The notes beneath the pieces were generated by a model, which worked only from the letters and a program-made list of their open reading frames with translations, was not told where the DNA came from and did not search any database. A DNA stretch of 64,000 nucleotides from Hyposmocoma kahamanoa (lineage: Eukaryota > Arthropoda > Insecta > Lepidoptera > Cosmopterigidae), in the NCBI RefSeq assembly GCF_003589595.1, contig NW_020653945.1, forward strand, positions 8,599,932 through 8,663,931, in the 5' to 3' direction. Position numbers and translations under genes: made by a program. This document shows positions 1-9,819 of the stretch, piece by piece. Numbering within the stretch: the stretch's first letter is position 1; each line of letters begins with the position of its first letter.

Positions 1-21
1 GATATCAATTAATTCCTCTTT

Positions 22-95
22 AATTAATTTTTTATTGAATTGATATTCAATTATTTTTTGTGAAATTACTCCACTAGTATAAAAATAATTATAAT
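22..95 (-). repeat. tail fragment of tRNA-headed repeat family 2
   Basis: This holds the block with the palindromic core attgaattgatattcaat followed by gaaattactccactagt. The same block recurs at 13651 (plus), 47375, 52205 and 52560. In the longer copies it sits downstream of a tRNA-like head, so this is the 3' tail of that repeat without its head. Confidence 0.7.
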
Positions 96-751
96 TCCTC
101 TTTAATATGAAATACAAGAAGACAGTCTTTTTACTTGTAGAATTATTCAAATATTGATCAATTATTTTCCGAACTTTGACAAGTAAGTCTGTCAATAGAT
201 GGCATTGTGTGTTACAAACTAATTCATAAATTAACGCGTCATAATATGGGCAGATGGTGCTAATCCTAAACAAAATAACCGGCGCCATCCTTACAAACCT
301 CTGCAATAAGCGCCATCTAGTTGATTTATTATCGCTAGAAATTAGAATAGTTTTATAAAATGCAGCTTGTCAATGTAAAACAAAACAGTTACAAAAGTAG
401 TTATTCTGTACTCGTTGCGACATCCGGTGTCCCAATAGGTACTAAATATGTACTAATACTGTCTGGTATCGCGATTAGCAGTATCTCTAGTTTTACATAT
501 TTACTGGAGTTCTACACCAAACATTGACCACCTGAAGGGCACTTAAACAAGTAAGAAATGCTGAGAAGTCAATTTTAGATTCCAGTCAATGGTAGTTGTC
601 CACAACAACTATTCTTCTGCTCGGTATATTACAAAAAAAATATTTACCATTAAAAAATACTGGCACATTATGCAGCGCAGTGTGTACTATGATTGGCTTG
701 AGTTGTTGAAATTACTTTAGGTACAATATAATTAATAATATTCATCATTCA
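96..751. other. non-coding stretch with a block duplicated at 16.3 kb
   Basis: No coding exon is seen here. The stretch at about 484-600 (ttttacatatttactg, later gattccagtcaatgg) matches 16310-16410. It is therefore the duplicated counterpart of the intron before the last exon of the 9.8-17.6 kb gene. Confidence 0.5.
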
Positions 752-965
752 GTTGCCTCCGTGGTCGAAAAGTTACAATGCTGGTCTGCCACGCAGAGGT
801 CCCAGATTCGATTCTTGGGCCGGGAGAAATATTTATATGGCCTACATTTATTTTTCTCGTGAGTTTGGGTGTAATTTTTGGTTGTCTATGTGTGTGGTCA
901 TGGCACCCGCGACACAGGGTTACCCTAGAGCGGGGCTATGTTGGGTGTGTGCGTTAAAAAAAATC
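752..965 (+). repeat. tRNA-derived SINE, family 1, copy 1
   Basis: A tRNA-like head (tgcctccgtggtcgaaa... with a B-box-like gattcgattcttgg) is followed by a body (gggagaaatatttatatggcctacatttatt... gcggggctatgttgggtgtg) and an A-rich end. The same body occurs at 4112-4240 and inverted at 50907-51126. The A-box region and anticodon arm are degenerate, so this is not a tRNA gene. Confidence 0.8.
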
Positions 966-1396
966 CTTCTGCCCGCTATGATGCGGAATTTTAGAGTACC
1001 TAATAAATTCAATGTCATGGCCGAAGTTCAGCCGTTGTTATATGTAAAAATTAATAATTTATTCTTTTTGTATTTCATACCTAAATTGAAAACCGGAAAC
1101 GTTTTGTTTGTCATTTCGGAGACACCGCCCGCATTTCTCCCAAACTGTTACAGATGGATAGTTAAAATTTGGTTCAATGGTTTTAGTGTGCAATAGTAAT
1201 TTAAAAAATATGTCGATGTTACAAAAGCTTTTACTTATATTTTCCGTATGGTAATTAGTCTGGTTATTAAAAAAATATTAAAATAATATTTGTTTTAAAA
1301 AGAACAATAAGTGCGCCTTCAAATTAGACGCTTGTATAATAGAAGCGCTGCAGTGGTGCGGCAGCCGCCCGTCTCTAGCGTTACAGTAATTTTTAC
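966..1396. other. non-coding stretch
   Basis: AT-rich sequence with no convincing exon or repeat boundary. Confidence 0.4.
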
Positions 1397-1560
1397 CCGC
1401 CTTCAAAAAAGGATGAGGTTCTGAATTTGACTGTAATGTTTTGTGTGTATGTTACGGCATTACTCCGACATTTGTGAACCGATTTTGATGATTTTTTTTT
1501 TGTTGGAAAGAGGGTATCTCAATATTGGTTGCATTTAAACTTGAAGAAAATATTCCACCA
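1397..1560 (+). repeat. interspersed repeat of the 'cttcaaaaaaggaggagg' type
   Basis: The run cgccttcaaaaaaggatgaggtt...gtatgttacggcattactccgacatttgtgaaccgattttgatgattttttttttgttggaaag is matched by 61583-61765 in the same orientation, with scattered substitutions. I know this as an abundant dispersed element in moth and butterfly genomes. No ends can be fixed from two copies. Confidence 0.65.
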
Positions 1561-1905
1561 CTAAGAGTGGAAAAGTAGGGGCTGAATCTGGTTTCGCGCA
1601 CTTTCCGGTAACCGATTTCAATAAAACTTGGCAAATAAATGTTCACAAACTTTTGAGGACGGTTTTTTTATAGTAAGTTATATTTTACTTCACTAATTGT
1701 GACTGCAAAAGTGACACGCCCGTGTCATGACAGTGGCGATGCAACTGCGCTTGTAAATATTGTATGAAGGTTAGTAGCGGCGCGGCTGCAGCGCCACAGT
1801 GGCGTCACTATCACTGTAGCGCTTTTTAAGCGTCTAATTTGAAGGTCTCCTTACTATGTGCAAAAATTTGGTTGATTTTATTTTGTGTTAAATTATTCCT
1901 TCTAG

Positions 1906-2036
1906 GTAAACAATCGACACACGAGAGAATCGAAAGTTGCCTGGCAAGCAAGTGGACTGATGTTCCAGGCGACAATTTAAAGCCGTTGCTGACAAGAATC
2001 GTGAACATTGTTGTTGACGTAACTGGCACCAAATGA
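1906..2036 (+). CDS. intact last exon of the upstream copy of a duplicated unrecognised gene
   Basis: A good acceptor (attattccttctag) is followed by 131 bp ending in TGA, coding for about 43 residues that begin KQSTHERIESCLASKW. The exon starts in phase 1. A second, damaged copy lies at 17459-17590. In that copy the upstream exon (15951-16189) ends in exactly the phase required here, and the intron sequence at 484-600 matches the intron there. This exon therefore belongs to an upstream tandem copy of the same gene whose earlier exons lie outside the window or are lost. I do not recognise the protein family. Coding status rests on conservation between the copies and on phase, not on homology. 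Confidence 0.55.
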
Positions 2037-2154
2037 AAGAAAAATCTTAAAGTCCCATATACTTAACGTAAAACAAAAAGTTGAAAAAAAAAACCATTGA
2101 TAAAATCATTCGTGCTAATTACTACAAAATAACAAAATAGCGGAAGTGAAGTTC

Positions 2155-2236
2155 CCGACCCGCATTGGGCCAGAGTGGCGGACTATGGCCTGACCCTCGC
2201 CTGATAGAAGACCCGTGCCCAGCAGTGGGATGTATA
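2155..2236 (+). repeat. LINE 3'-end fragment
   Basis: The sequence cccgacccgcattgggccagagtggcggactatggcctgaccc...gacccgtgcccagcagtgggatgtata is a short scrap of the 3' part of a LINE common in moths. The related coding end of such a LINE is at 21005-21362. Confidence 0.6.
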
Positions 2237-3559
2237 AATTAGTGGATAATGACTTTTTAATAATCGTAAATGTAATTCGACCGACTGCGCACATTTTGGA
2301 TGAGCAACCAAATCATTTTTACGCAACTTTTAAATTATTATTTTCGCTGAATTTGTTTATCTATGTACGAAGGATTACCGACTGTACAATGTTGGGGCCT
2401 TTTTCTTGCTCCCTGTATAAGTGGACTGCTCTATAATATTGGACTGATCAACTGCCTTTACGCTATGATTATCTCTTAATAAATAAAGCTTAAAATGTTC
2501 TTAGTCAAATGGCTCAAAAAGTAAGGATACACATTGAGCAGAAGCATTACAACTAGAGTGGCAACGAATTTCGTTTTAACATTCGTCATGTATTTTTGTT
2601 ATTCGAATACCTAAAAACAAGAGGAAGCAATAAGAAAAACACTTATCATATAACTTTTATTAATGCTAATCATACATTGCAATTTTTCTCAGTTTATTTA
2701 AAATATCAAAGGAAATATGACATGACGAAGTTATATTTCTAAGAAGTCAAATGAAAACTAATCAAGAATTAACGCGATTGGCATCGCGTAGTGACAGCGG
2801 GCCAATCGGTGAGCAGGGTGCGTGATCCCTGCCATGTCATCATTGCGTGGTTTGCGTGTCAATTTTCGTACGTACGTTAATCAGGTCGAATAATTTGACC
2901 GAATATTCGGTATTTAGCCTGAGGCCGAATATGTAATTCATTGCAACACTACACACGGTTTCGTTTAATTACATACATGTAGATGTTAAATTAACATTTT
3001 TAAATGCAGAGTAAAAATCAATAATAAAAAAGTAAAATAGATAGCAAGAGTTGAGTTTTTCATAAGTATTACTATTAAGGTTGTTAGTTTTATTTATTTA
3101 TAAATTGTAATATATTATTAACACTTATTAAAATACAACTAAAACTAGTTAGATATTTAAAAATTATGTAAAATAAATGATCTGTATAAATTTTTTACGC
3201 ATTATAAGTTGTTAATTGTTCTTATTCCTATTGTTTTATTACGACCCAGTTTGCCTGCAAAATGTAAAATATATACTCTTACAAGTAAAGAAAAATAATC
3301 ACCTATAAGTTTATAATTTCGACGAGGATCATTTTTAATAAATATTTTCCAACATGCAAGTTTATTGTACACGGTATTTTATGATTTCAATGAATATGTC
3401 CTACGGCCGTGCGACACGGAGGGAAAGTACAGAAAGCACAACAAGCTATACACTTTTGTTCGAATATCGCCTCCAGTGTAACGGGGCAAGATCCGTTAAT
3501 GTGTAGCTTAATGTGCTGCAGTCTGTAATTTAAATATTATAGATTTTTTTTATGATACC
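2237..3559. other. non-coding stretch
   Basis: AT-rich with no supported exon. The segment 3440-3530 (cacttttgttcgaatatcgcctccagtg...tgtagcttaatgtgctg) is shared with 58741-58840 and is a dispersed repeat of unknown type. Confidence 0.45.
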
Positions 3560-3835
3560 GTGACGCGACGGGATGAATAAGCCGTACGCCTGATGGTAAG
3601 CGACACGTCTGTCCGTGCCAGTTTCAGTGCCACTCGGAGCTTTAAAACACAAAGATCTGAGGGGCACTGCCATTGCACCCGTCTCACCCTGATACATAAG
3701 TTGATAAGTCGCATGTGCCAGTAAATTCACCAGCACCCTTGCCCTTCAAAACCTAATGCTCACATTACTGCTTGGCGGCATAAATAGGTAAGTTGACATT
3801 ACTTCCCTGGACTAACTCTCACAATTATTAGGTTG
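3560..3835 (+). repeat. dispersed repeat, copy 1 (shared with 45.3-45.6 kb)
   Basis: It contains cgcctgatggtaagc, aaagatctgaggggcactgccattgc, and gcttggcggcataaataggtaagt. These blocks recur in the same order and orientation at 45340-45600. It is probably the 3' part of a non-coding retroelement; no coding capacity remains. Confidence 0.7.
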
Positions 3836-4111
3836 GTAGGTATTTTGCTTTATGGAGATATTATTACATTTTTAAAAGAAGTGAAATTGTAATCAAAGAC
3901 TTAAAAAGTTGTTTACCTCATCTGGGAATCGAATCGACCAAATGTGAAAAAAAAAACATTTTTTGCTGCCGATCGAAAGGCTATTATAACGATTAATTCC
4001 TTTTATGTAATATTGATTCAAAAATCGAACAAACAAAAATCCTTTAAATAATAACAACAAACTTAAAACTAACTAACTAACTAAAACTAAAATTATTCCT
4101 TAAAATTAAAA

Positions 4112-4240
4112 CTGCCTTTGTGGCCGAACGGATACCCTGCTCATCTGCCACGCTGAGGTCCCGGGCCGGGAGAAATATTTGTATGGCCTACATTTATTTC
4201 TCTTATGGGGTTGGGTGTAATTTGTGGTTGTATATTATTC
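4112..4240 (+). repeat. tRNA-derived SINE, family 1, copy 2 (truncated)
   Basis: The head reads ctttgtggccgaacggatac...ctgccacgctgaggtcccgggccgggagaaatatttgtatggcctacatttatttc. It matches copy 1 at 752 but has lost the gttcgatt part of the B box, and it is cut short after gtggttgtat. Confidence 0.75.
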
Positions 4241-5270
4241 AGAGTGGAGTTGATCCCGCATAACAGTGAAAGTGTTGAATCAACTTTGGAAAAAATAAAT
4301 ACCTATTAAAATTGAAAATATACACGATTCCTAAAAAATTTCACGATAGAAAAAAACACAAACTTACCTCGAAATTTTACAAGCAAGCCGCTATATATAA
4401 TGAAAAGTAAATTAAATAATTGACTTTACATTAGGAATGATTTTTTTTTTATATCAACTGAACTAAATAGAACACGTAAACTATACGATATACATTTTTC
4501 AAATGGCGTCAATTTAGTTTGTAAAAAAATATATTCTGAAATAAAGCCAGAGTCCCTGCCACTCGACCCAAGCAAAATGAACCTGAATGATGAAAATGTA
4601 TTAGTACGGGAAAATATTGAATTCGAGCTTAGGTAGTATAGAATCTCAGGCTGGTGTTTAGGTTTAAAATAATTATAAAACAAAATTATTGATATTTGAC
4701 TGATGAGACCACAATGCACCCAGCTAATGTCAGGACAAGCAGGTACGCATTGGCAGCAGCGTGCAAGCGCATCCACCACCCCAACATTGGGGACTCCCAC
4801 TGAGGATGCCGTTCGTATAAATTACCTACCCCATATACCGGAGGTTACAAATACTTTATATAGCACGATATTGGGTTTAATTAAAAATTAATTCGATAAT
4901 ATATTTAAATCGAAAACATTAACTTTCCATAGAGATACTAAATTCAACGACTGGGAAACAGTAGGTATTCATAAGAGTAGGTCTCGTTTGTGTGACCTAA
5001 ATGCTATGAAAACTTATAATACTAATACCAATTTCATTGAATATGTTAGAAATTATTCAAAAATATTTAAAAAGTATGTGCTAAGGTTAGATTTCACAGC
5101 GACAAAATTAGACAATCGATAAATAAATCTAAAACTACTTGGAGCATAATAAATAAAGAGTCAGGCAAGGTTAAACAACACAATGATATAGTTTTAGAAT
5201 TAGACAGTAAACTTATAAAATCTAAAGATAAAGTAGCCCAAGCTTTGAATCGTTCTTTTCGGAAATTGCT

Positions 5271-5873
5271 GTGAACACTACAGAATCATTAAATTCCTCC
5301 CCTTCACTTGCTATGGATCTCCTAAAGGAAAATGTTAACGTTTGTGGCAGTTTATTTAATTTCCATCATGTTAATCCACAAGACATCATAAAAGCTTTTA
5401 AATCAATACATGTTAAAAAAACTGAAGATCTCTGGGGCATATCCACTAAAGTTATAGACTCAGTTATTGATCTAATTTCCCCACATTTAGCTGTAGCTTT
5501 CAATAGGTGCGTTGACGAAGGTGTTTTTCCCGATTTAATGAAATACAGCAAGGTTATTCCCTTATTCAAAAGCGGTAGGAAAGTTGATCCTAGCAACTAT
5601 AGGCCCATTTCAATTTTACCAGCTTTAAGTAAAATATTCGAAAAGGTTATGCTGACTCAATTACTGTCCTATTTCGGTAGGAATCATATTTTTCATAGTG
5701 AACAATACGGGTTTACTAGTGGTAGATCGACTAGCGATGCGGGGGTAGCGTTACTAAAACACATCTTTGATGCTTGGGAAAGGTCTCAGAACGCTATTGG
5801 TGTTGTCTGTGACCTCTCAAAGGCATTTGATTGCGTTGATCATATTACTCTTATTAGGAAGCTGGAACATTAA
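5271..5873 (+). pseudogene. CR1-like reverse transcriptase, N-terminal part
   Basis: About 200 residues are open. Visible motifs are VIPLFKSGRK, SNYRPISILPALSKIFEKV, EQYGFTSGRST and CDLSKAFDCVDH (the first catalytic Asp block). It runs out at TAA just after the KLEH motif. The aligned copy on the minus strand at 33833-35224 continues through this point, so roughly 200 bp encoding the fingers-to-palm part, including the GVPQGSILGP block, is missing between 5873 and 5930. Confidence 0.85.
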
Positions 5874-5929
5874 AATGGAAATAAATGGAAAAGGTGTAAA
5901 TCACACCCTTAAACCTACATTGCGAAATA

Positions 5930-6229
5930 GTGTTGTTTGCTGATGACACATCCTTGATTTTTAAAACAGACAGACTTGACATTAATTATGACCATATTAA
6001 TGATACCCTCTCTAAGGTAGTTTATTGGTTTAATGCTAACAATTTATTGCTTAGTGCCAAGAAGACAAAATGTGTTAAATTTGAATTACCTAACGTAAAA
6101 TCGACTAGTCCAAGCATAGACATAAACGGAGAAAAGTTAGACTTTGTTAATAAAGCAGGCTTCTTGGGACTGACCTTAGATAGTAAACTTCAATGGTTTC
6201 ACATATATCTTCCCTGGCCAGCCGATTAA
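5930..6229 (+). pseudogene. CR1-like reverse transcriptase, palm fragment
   Basis: The fragment starts directly at the catalytic LFADDTSLIF box and continues for about 99 residues through NNLLLSAKKTKCVKFELP and the KLQWF block. It then loses the frame just before the retroviral insert. It is the continuation of the fragment at 5271-5873 after a deletion. Confidence 0.8.
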
Positions 6230-6268
6230 GCTCCGCTGCAAATTCCTCTCGTCTCTGATCAGAATTTC

Positions 6269-7160
6269 ATGTTATTTCATAATATTGCTTTACCGACACC
6301 ACATAATCAGAGTAACCCAAATTCCTTTAGTTTAATTTTACCAGATTCAAGGTATATAGCAATGACCAAAGACAAACTCCACTATTGTAATTTAAATAGC
6401 CTTGACAGCTGTAAAACCACCATAGGAAACAACTTCGTGTGTGACGTCAACAACGTGTACGCGACTGATGCCAAACCTAGTTGTGCAACTGAACTCATGT
6501 CTAAAATAATAAGTGAAATTCCAGTGCAGTGTAATACTAAATTTATTCGTGGAAAAGTGGATATTTGGAAACCTATAAATAATAATAAGTGGCTTTGTTC
6601 AAGCGGACCCGAACAAAATATCTATAGACTGTGTTAATTCGAAATTGTACGAAAATAGTATATTGGGGACTGGCGTCATTACCATCCCCAGCGGCTGTAC
6701 CGGGTTTTGTAAAAGTACCATGTTATTATCAAGATACATTACTGTAAATCTAACTTCACCGGTCAAATCACCAGATTTCAACATTCTCAACGATACGTGC
6801 TGTAATTTAGATAAGTTTACTAAAGTAAGCAAAAATGTGCCCCAAATTGAACTGCTTAACATTGATTTAGACGAATTAAAAATGGAAAACAATATCTTAA
6901 AAGAGTCGAAAGATTTAGACGTAATTTTAAATAAACCACATATCATTCAGTATGGGACACATTACTCCACTTTAATAATTATAATAACTATTATTTTGAT
7001 GATATGTTTATTTTATAAAATATTAAAATGTAGATCCTATGGCAACCTCCGTAATCTTCATACATTCTGGAAAAATAGGTCCTCACCTGCAGAAATTGAC
7101 ATAGACGGACAAGACATTGACTCTGACATCCCTATACCTACCTTACGTGCAAGAATTTAG
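6269..7160 (+). pseudogene. env-like glycoprotein of an errantivirus, frameshifted
   Basis: Two open stretches in different frames, 6269-6637 and 6645-7160, together cover the C-terminal part of an insect retroviral envelope. Evidence is the scattered Cys residues (including a Cys-Cys pair in the second stretch), a hydrophobic Ile/Leu-rich membrane-spanning segment at about 6960-7025 and a short polar cytoplasmic tail. It lies directly upstream of a polypurine tract and LTR, the normal env position in gypsy-type errantiviruses. A frameshift or stop near 6637 breaks the frame, and the N-terminal part with signal peptide is absent. It is an old, non-functional copy. Confidence 0.6.
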
Positions 7161-7207
7161 CAAGAAACTTTCTTCACTCTAGAAGTTTCTTTTCTATGGG
7201 GGGAGAT

Positions 7208-7425
7208 GTTATACATAACTCCTGGCAGCTATTATGCTGAACCCAGACGCTGCTGCATCAGCAGCCGTCTTCCCCCCTGAGATCGCTCCGTCGCGATCTC
7301 AGTCTGTTTCCTATCTCGATCGGGTGCGGTTGCCTTGGGGTCCTTACCTTTGTGCTGCAATTATTTTACAGTTTATTAAATCATTTCCTTTTTTAAAAAG
7401 GCTTTCCTTGAGGACTCCATAATAA
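7208..7425 (+). repeat. putative 3' LTR remnant
   Basis: It follows the purine tract and begins near tgttatacataactcctggcagc. It contains a gagatcg/cgatctc hairpin at about 7279-7301. It ends at the LINE junction at 7425. No second LTR exists in the window to fix its ends. Confidence 0.45.
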
Positions 7426-8141
7426 TACGCAATCCACGGAATACATGAGTTTACCGATGTTAGTACTGCTAGACTAGTTTACTTTATTTACTTTCATAGT
7501 ATAATGCCCTACGGGATTCTCATGTGGGGTAAAGCGGCAGATATTCAAACCATATTTGTATTGCAAAAACGAGCGATTTGTTCTGTGTACCGTCTAGGCT
7601 GTCAGGTTTCTCTCAGAGAAAAGTTTAAGGAGACTGGTATCATGACTATGGCATCACAGTACATTTACTCAAATATTTTATATGCCCGTAAAATATACAT
7701 AATTACAATAAGAAAGAAGATATCCATAATATTAACCTTAGAGCTAAATTCAAACTCATGGTACCACGATTTCGTTTAACGAAGGTAAACAACTCTTTTA
7801 TGGGGAACTGTATACGTTTTTACAATAAGATTCCGGAGCATATATTAAGTTTAAAAACTACATTAAAAATATTTTGATCGAAAAATCATATTACAAAATT
7901 GAAGACTACGTGTTAGATAAAGATGTATGGAAAGACGACATGGCTCCAGAATCCACACAAATTTGATTCAAAGTGTATTCCGTAGCATTTAAGTTTATTT
8001 GAAAAGAGCAATCCCTAGAGTTTCTTGCTCGTTCTTCTCAGGGAGGTCAGCTTAGTGAACGAGCAGTAGCTTAAATGTGACGTTTTCAAGTGTAAATTTA
8101 TTTTACCTATGGAATAAATAATCTTTGACTTTGACTTTAAC
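7426..8141 (+). repeat. 3' part of the CR1-like LINE
   Basis: Decayed coding sequence (GILMWGKAADI, SLREKFKETGIMTMASQYIY) is followed by the family's 3' region gagcaatccctagagtttcttgctcgttcttctcaggg and a tttgac-repeat tail. The same 3' region is found at 10672, 11515, 28139 (minus) and 33653 (minus). Confidence 0.85.
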
Positions 8142-9819
8142 TTTGTCGTACTGAGACGCATACGGCGGAGTAGCGACGCGCTACGATTACGTATGATAGC
8201 GTAGAAATCGTCAACATGTTTCTTAGCAAATATGGTTGACGCGCTACAATAAGATGAAAATCAGTACAGCATCCTGAACGCAATGTTGTACTGGATGCGC
8301 AGTGCGCCGTACCTATGTAGCCGCGTGTATCTGACCCTTAGACTGCACACGCATAAGACAAAAAAGCGTTACCTTCACTAGCCATCACTTCATCTGCACA
8401 TCGAGCAAACCTGCGAGATTGCTACGGATAGCCAACGCAAGCAAGCGTTCCCTTTCCGCATCAGCATTATCACATAAGTCCTCGGTGACCCAGTGACCTA
8501 AATAATTAAACTGTTTTGTCTGCTTTTAGACGAGTACCACCTAGATAATGGAAGGCACTGGTACACGTCTTCGCCTTAACTATAAGACGTCTGTATGGCA
8601 TTTTGAGTAGGTACCACTACTAACCTACTCTAAATACCATACAGAATGTATGGTTTGTAGTTTGTAACATTATCATCATTATAGGCTTTCGTGGTTAGTC
8701 ACTAAATGATTATCACTAATTTCAGGCTTCTTACCACCAGTCAACCCGTGACTATGGAGCGTGCAACCGTTCCCAAATTTCGGGAAAATAAAAAAAAGTC
8801 ATACCGTGGTAAGAAGCCTGAAATTAGTAATAATCATTATCATCATTGTCTTCTACGTCTCTTGTCGTCTTATATTGGTATATAGATTGACAAATTTTAA
8901 ACCCTTTTATCGTCTTCGACACAGGAATTATACACAAAAGCATAAATCAGTAGTTACGTAAATAATGAACAGCAAACAACCTAGTATCTACACTACCTTG
9001 TGAAATGGATCCTAACATGTGAACTTTGGCAGATCCTAGATTGTGTCAATCTTAAATGGGGATTATGTAATTTTATCCCTGGACATATTGTTAGCGATCA
9101 GAGGCGTACGACTGGAACCAATTACGTGCCAAACCCCTCACCTATACCATACAATTTTGATAGTAGTATTCTGTAGAACACCTTATCGTATGCTTTACTC
9201 ATATCGAGTAGAATATCAAATGCATAATTTTTATTATTTATTATATTCAGAATTCTATAAACCTGTTTTTTCAAACATGAATATAAAAGTTGAGTCTATA
9301 AATCGGCGATTATTATGGTTTTAAGTTGTCTCTATATTAATATATAATTTTATTTTTTTAAATCATAAGAATTCACACATTCCCAGACCAAGTGAAATAA
9401 TTAGAAAGCTGAATATAAAAAAAGGTACATAATATGCAATATATTCGTTTACCATTTGAAATCCGTTTCGAGAGCCAAAAGGTGCCAGCTTTATTTTAAC
9501 AAAAATATAATCTAACACGAGACATTAGGACATTAGTTACCTACTTGAGAGCACAATCGATGTTATGTCCCCTTTCACGTACCTACTTACACGTAACTGT
9601 AGTGTATTTATGTAGTAGTATGTAGGTAGGTACTTATCTCTATATTTATCGTTTATGACGTGATATCGTTTACTGTGATTAATAAATTTATAATATCAAT
9701 CTACGATATCGTAGGGATTCCATTCTCCGTATATCTGGTTCTCATGTTAGACGTACGTAGCTCATATTATACTTTAGAATTATATTTATATCATTATACA
9801 TCTTTGAAACACGTGGAAA
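8142..9819. other. non-coding stretch with one inverted repeat
   Basis: No exon is supported. Positions 8708-8737 and 8806-8835 form an inverted repeat (gattatcactaatttcagg and its near-complement around a 68-bp spacer), probably a small MITE or foldback. The rest is AT-rich. Confidence 0.5.
8708..8835. repeat. short inverted repeat / foldback element
   Basis: Left arm gattatcactaatttcagg...cttcttaccac and right arm gtggtaagaagcctgaaatt...aataatc are inverted copies of about 30 bp, enclosing 68 bp. No clear target duplication is visible. Confidence 0.6.

Larger units (their letters stand above)
6241..7425 (+). mobile_element. errantivirus-type env + 3' LTR fragment inserted in the LINE
   Basis: The LINE reading ...gattaagctccgctgca stops at 6240 and resumes at 7426 with tacgcaatccacgg; the minus-strand LINE copy shows these two pieces are normally adjacent. 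The 1185-bp insert holds an envelope-like gene (6269-7160), a purine tract (ggggggag near 7199), and about 215 bp that look like an LTR. No gag, pol or 5' LTR is present and I see no target-site duplication. It is either a heavily deleted gypsy/errantivirus provirus or a retrotransposed env transcript. Confidence 0.65.
4850..8141 (+). mobile_element. CR1-like LINE, degenerate, interrupted by a retroviral fragment
   Basis: This is a plus-strand copy of the LINE family that also lies at 33653-35337 on the other strand. The order is: endonuclease-RT linker (4850-5270, stops present), reverse transcriptase (5271-5873), a deletion, the catalytic palm around the FADD motif (5930-6229), a foreign insert (6241-7425), the C-terminal part (7426-7970), then a non-coding 3' region ending in repeated tttgac units near 8135. 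A simple-repeat tail instead of poly(A) is typical of the CR1/L2 group. Frameshifts, deletions and the insert make it inactive. Confidence 0.85.

Noticed and set aside
753..1196. 147-residue open frame beginning MPPWSK
   Set aside because: Its first 200 bp are the SINE head and body shared with 4112 and 50907, and the rest has no exon-like features.
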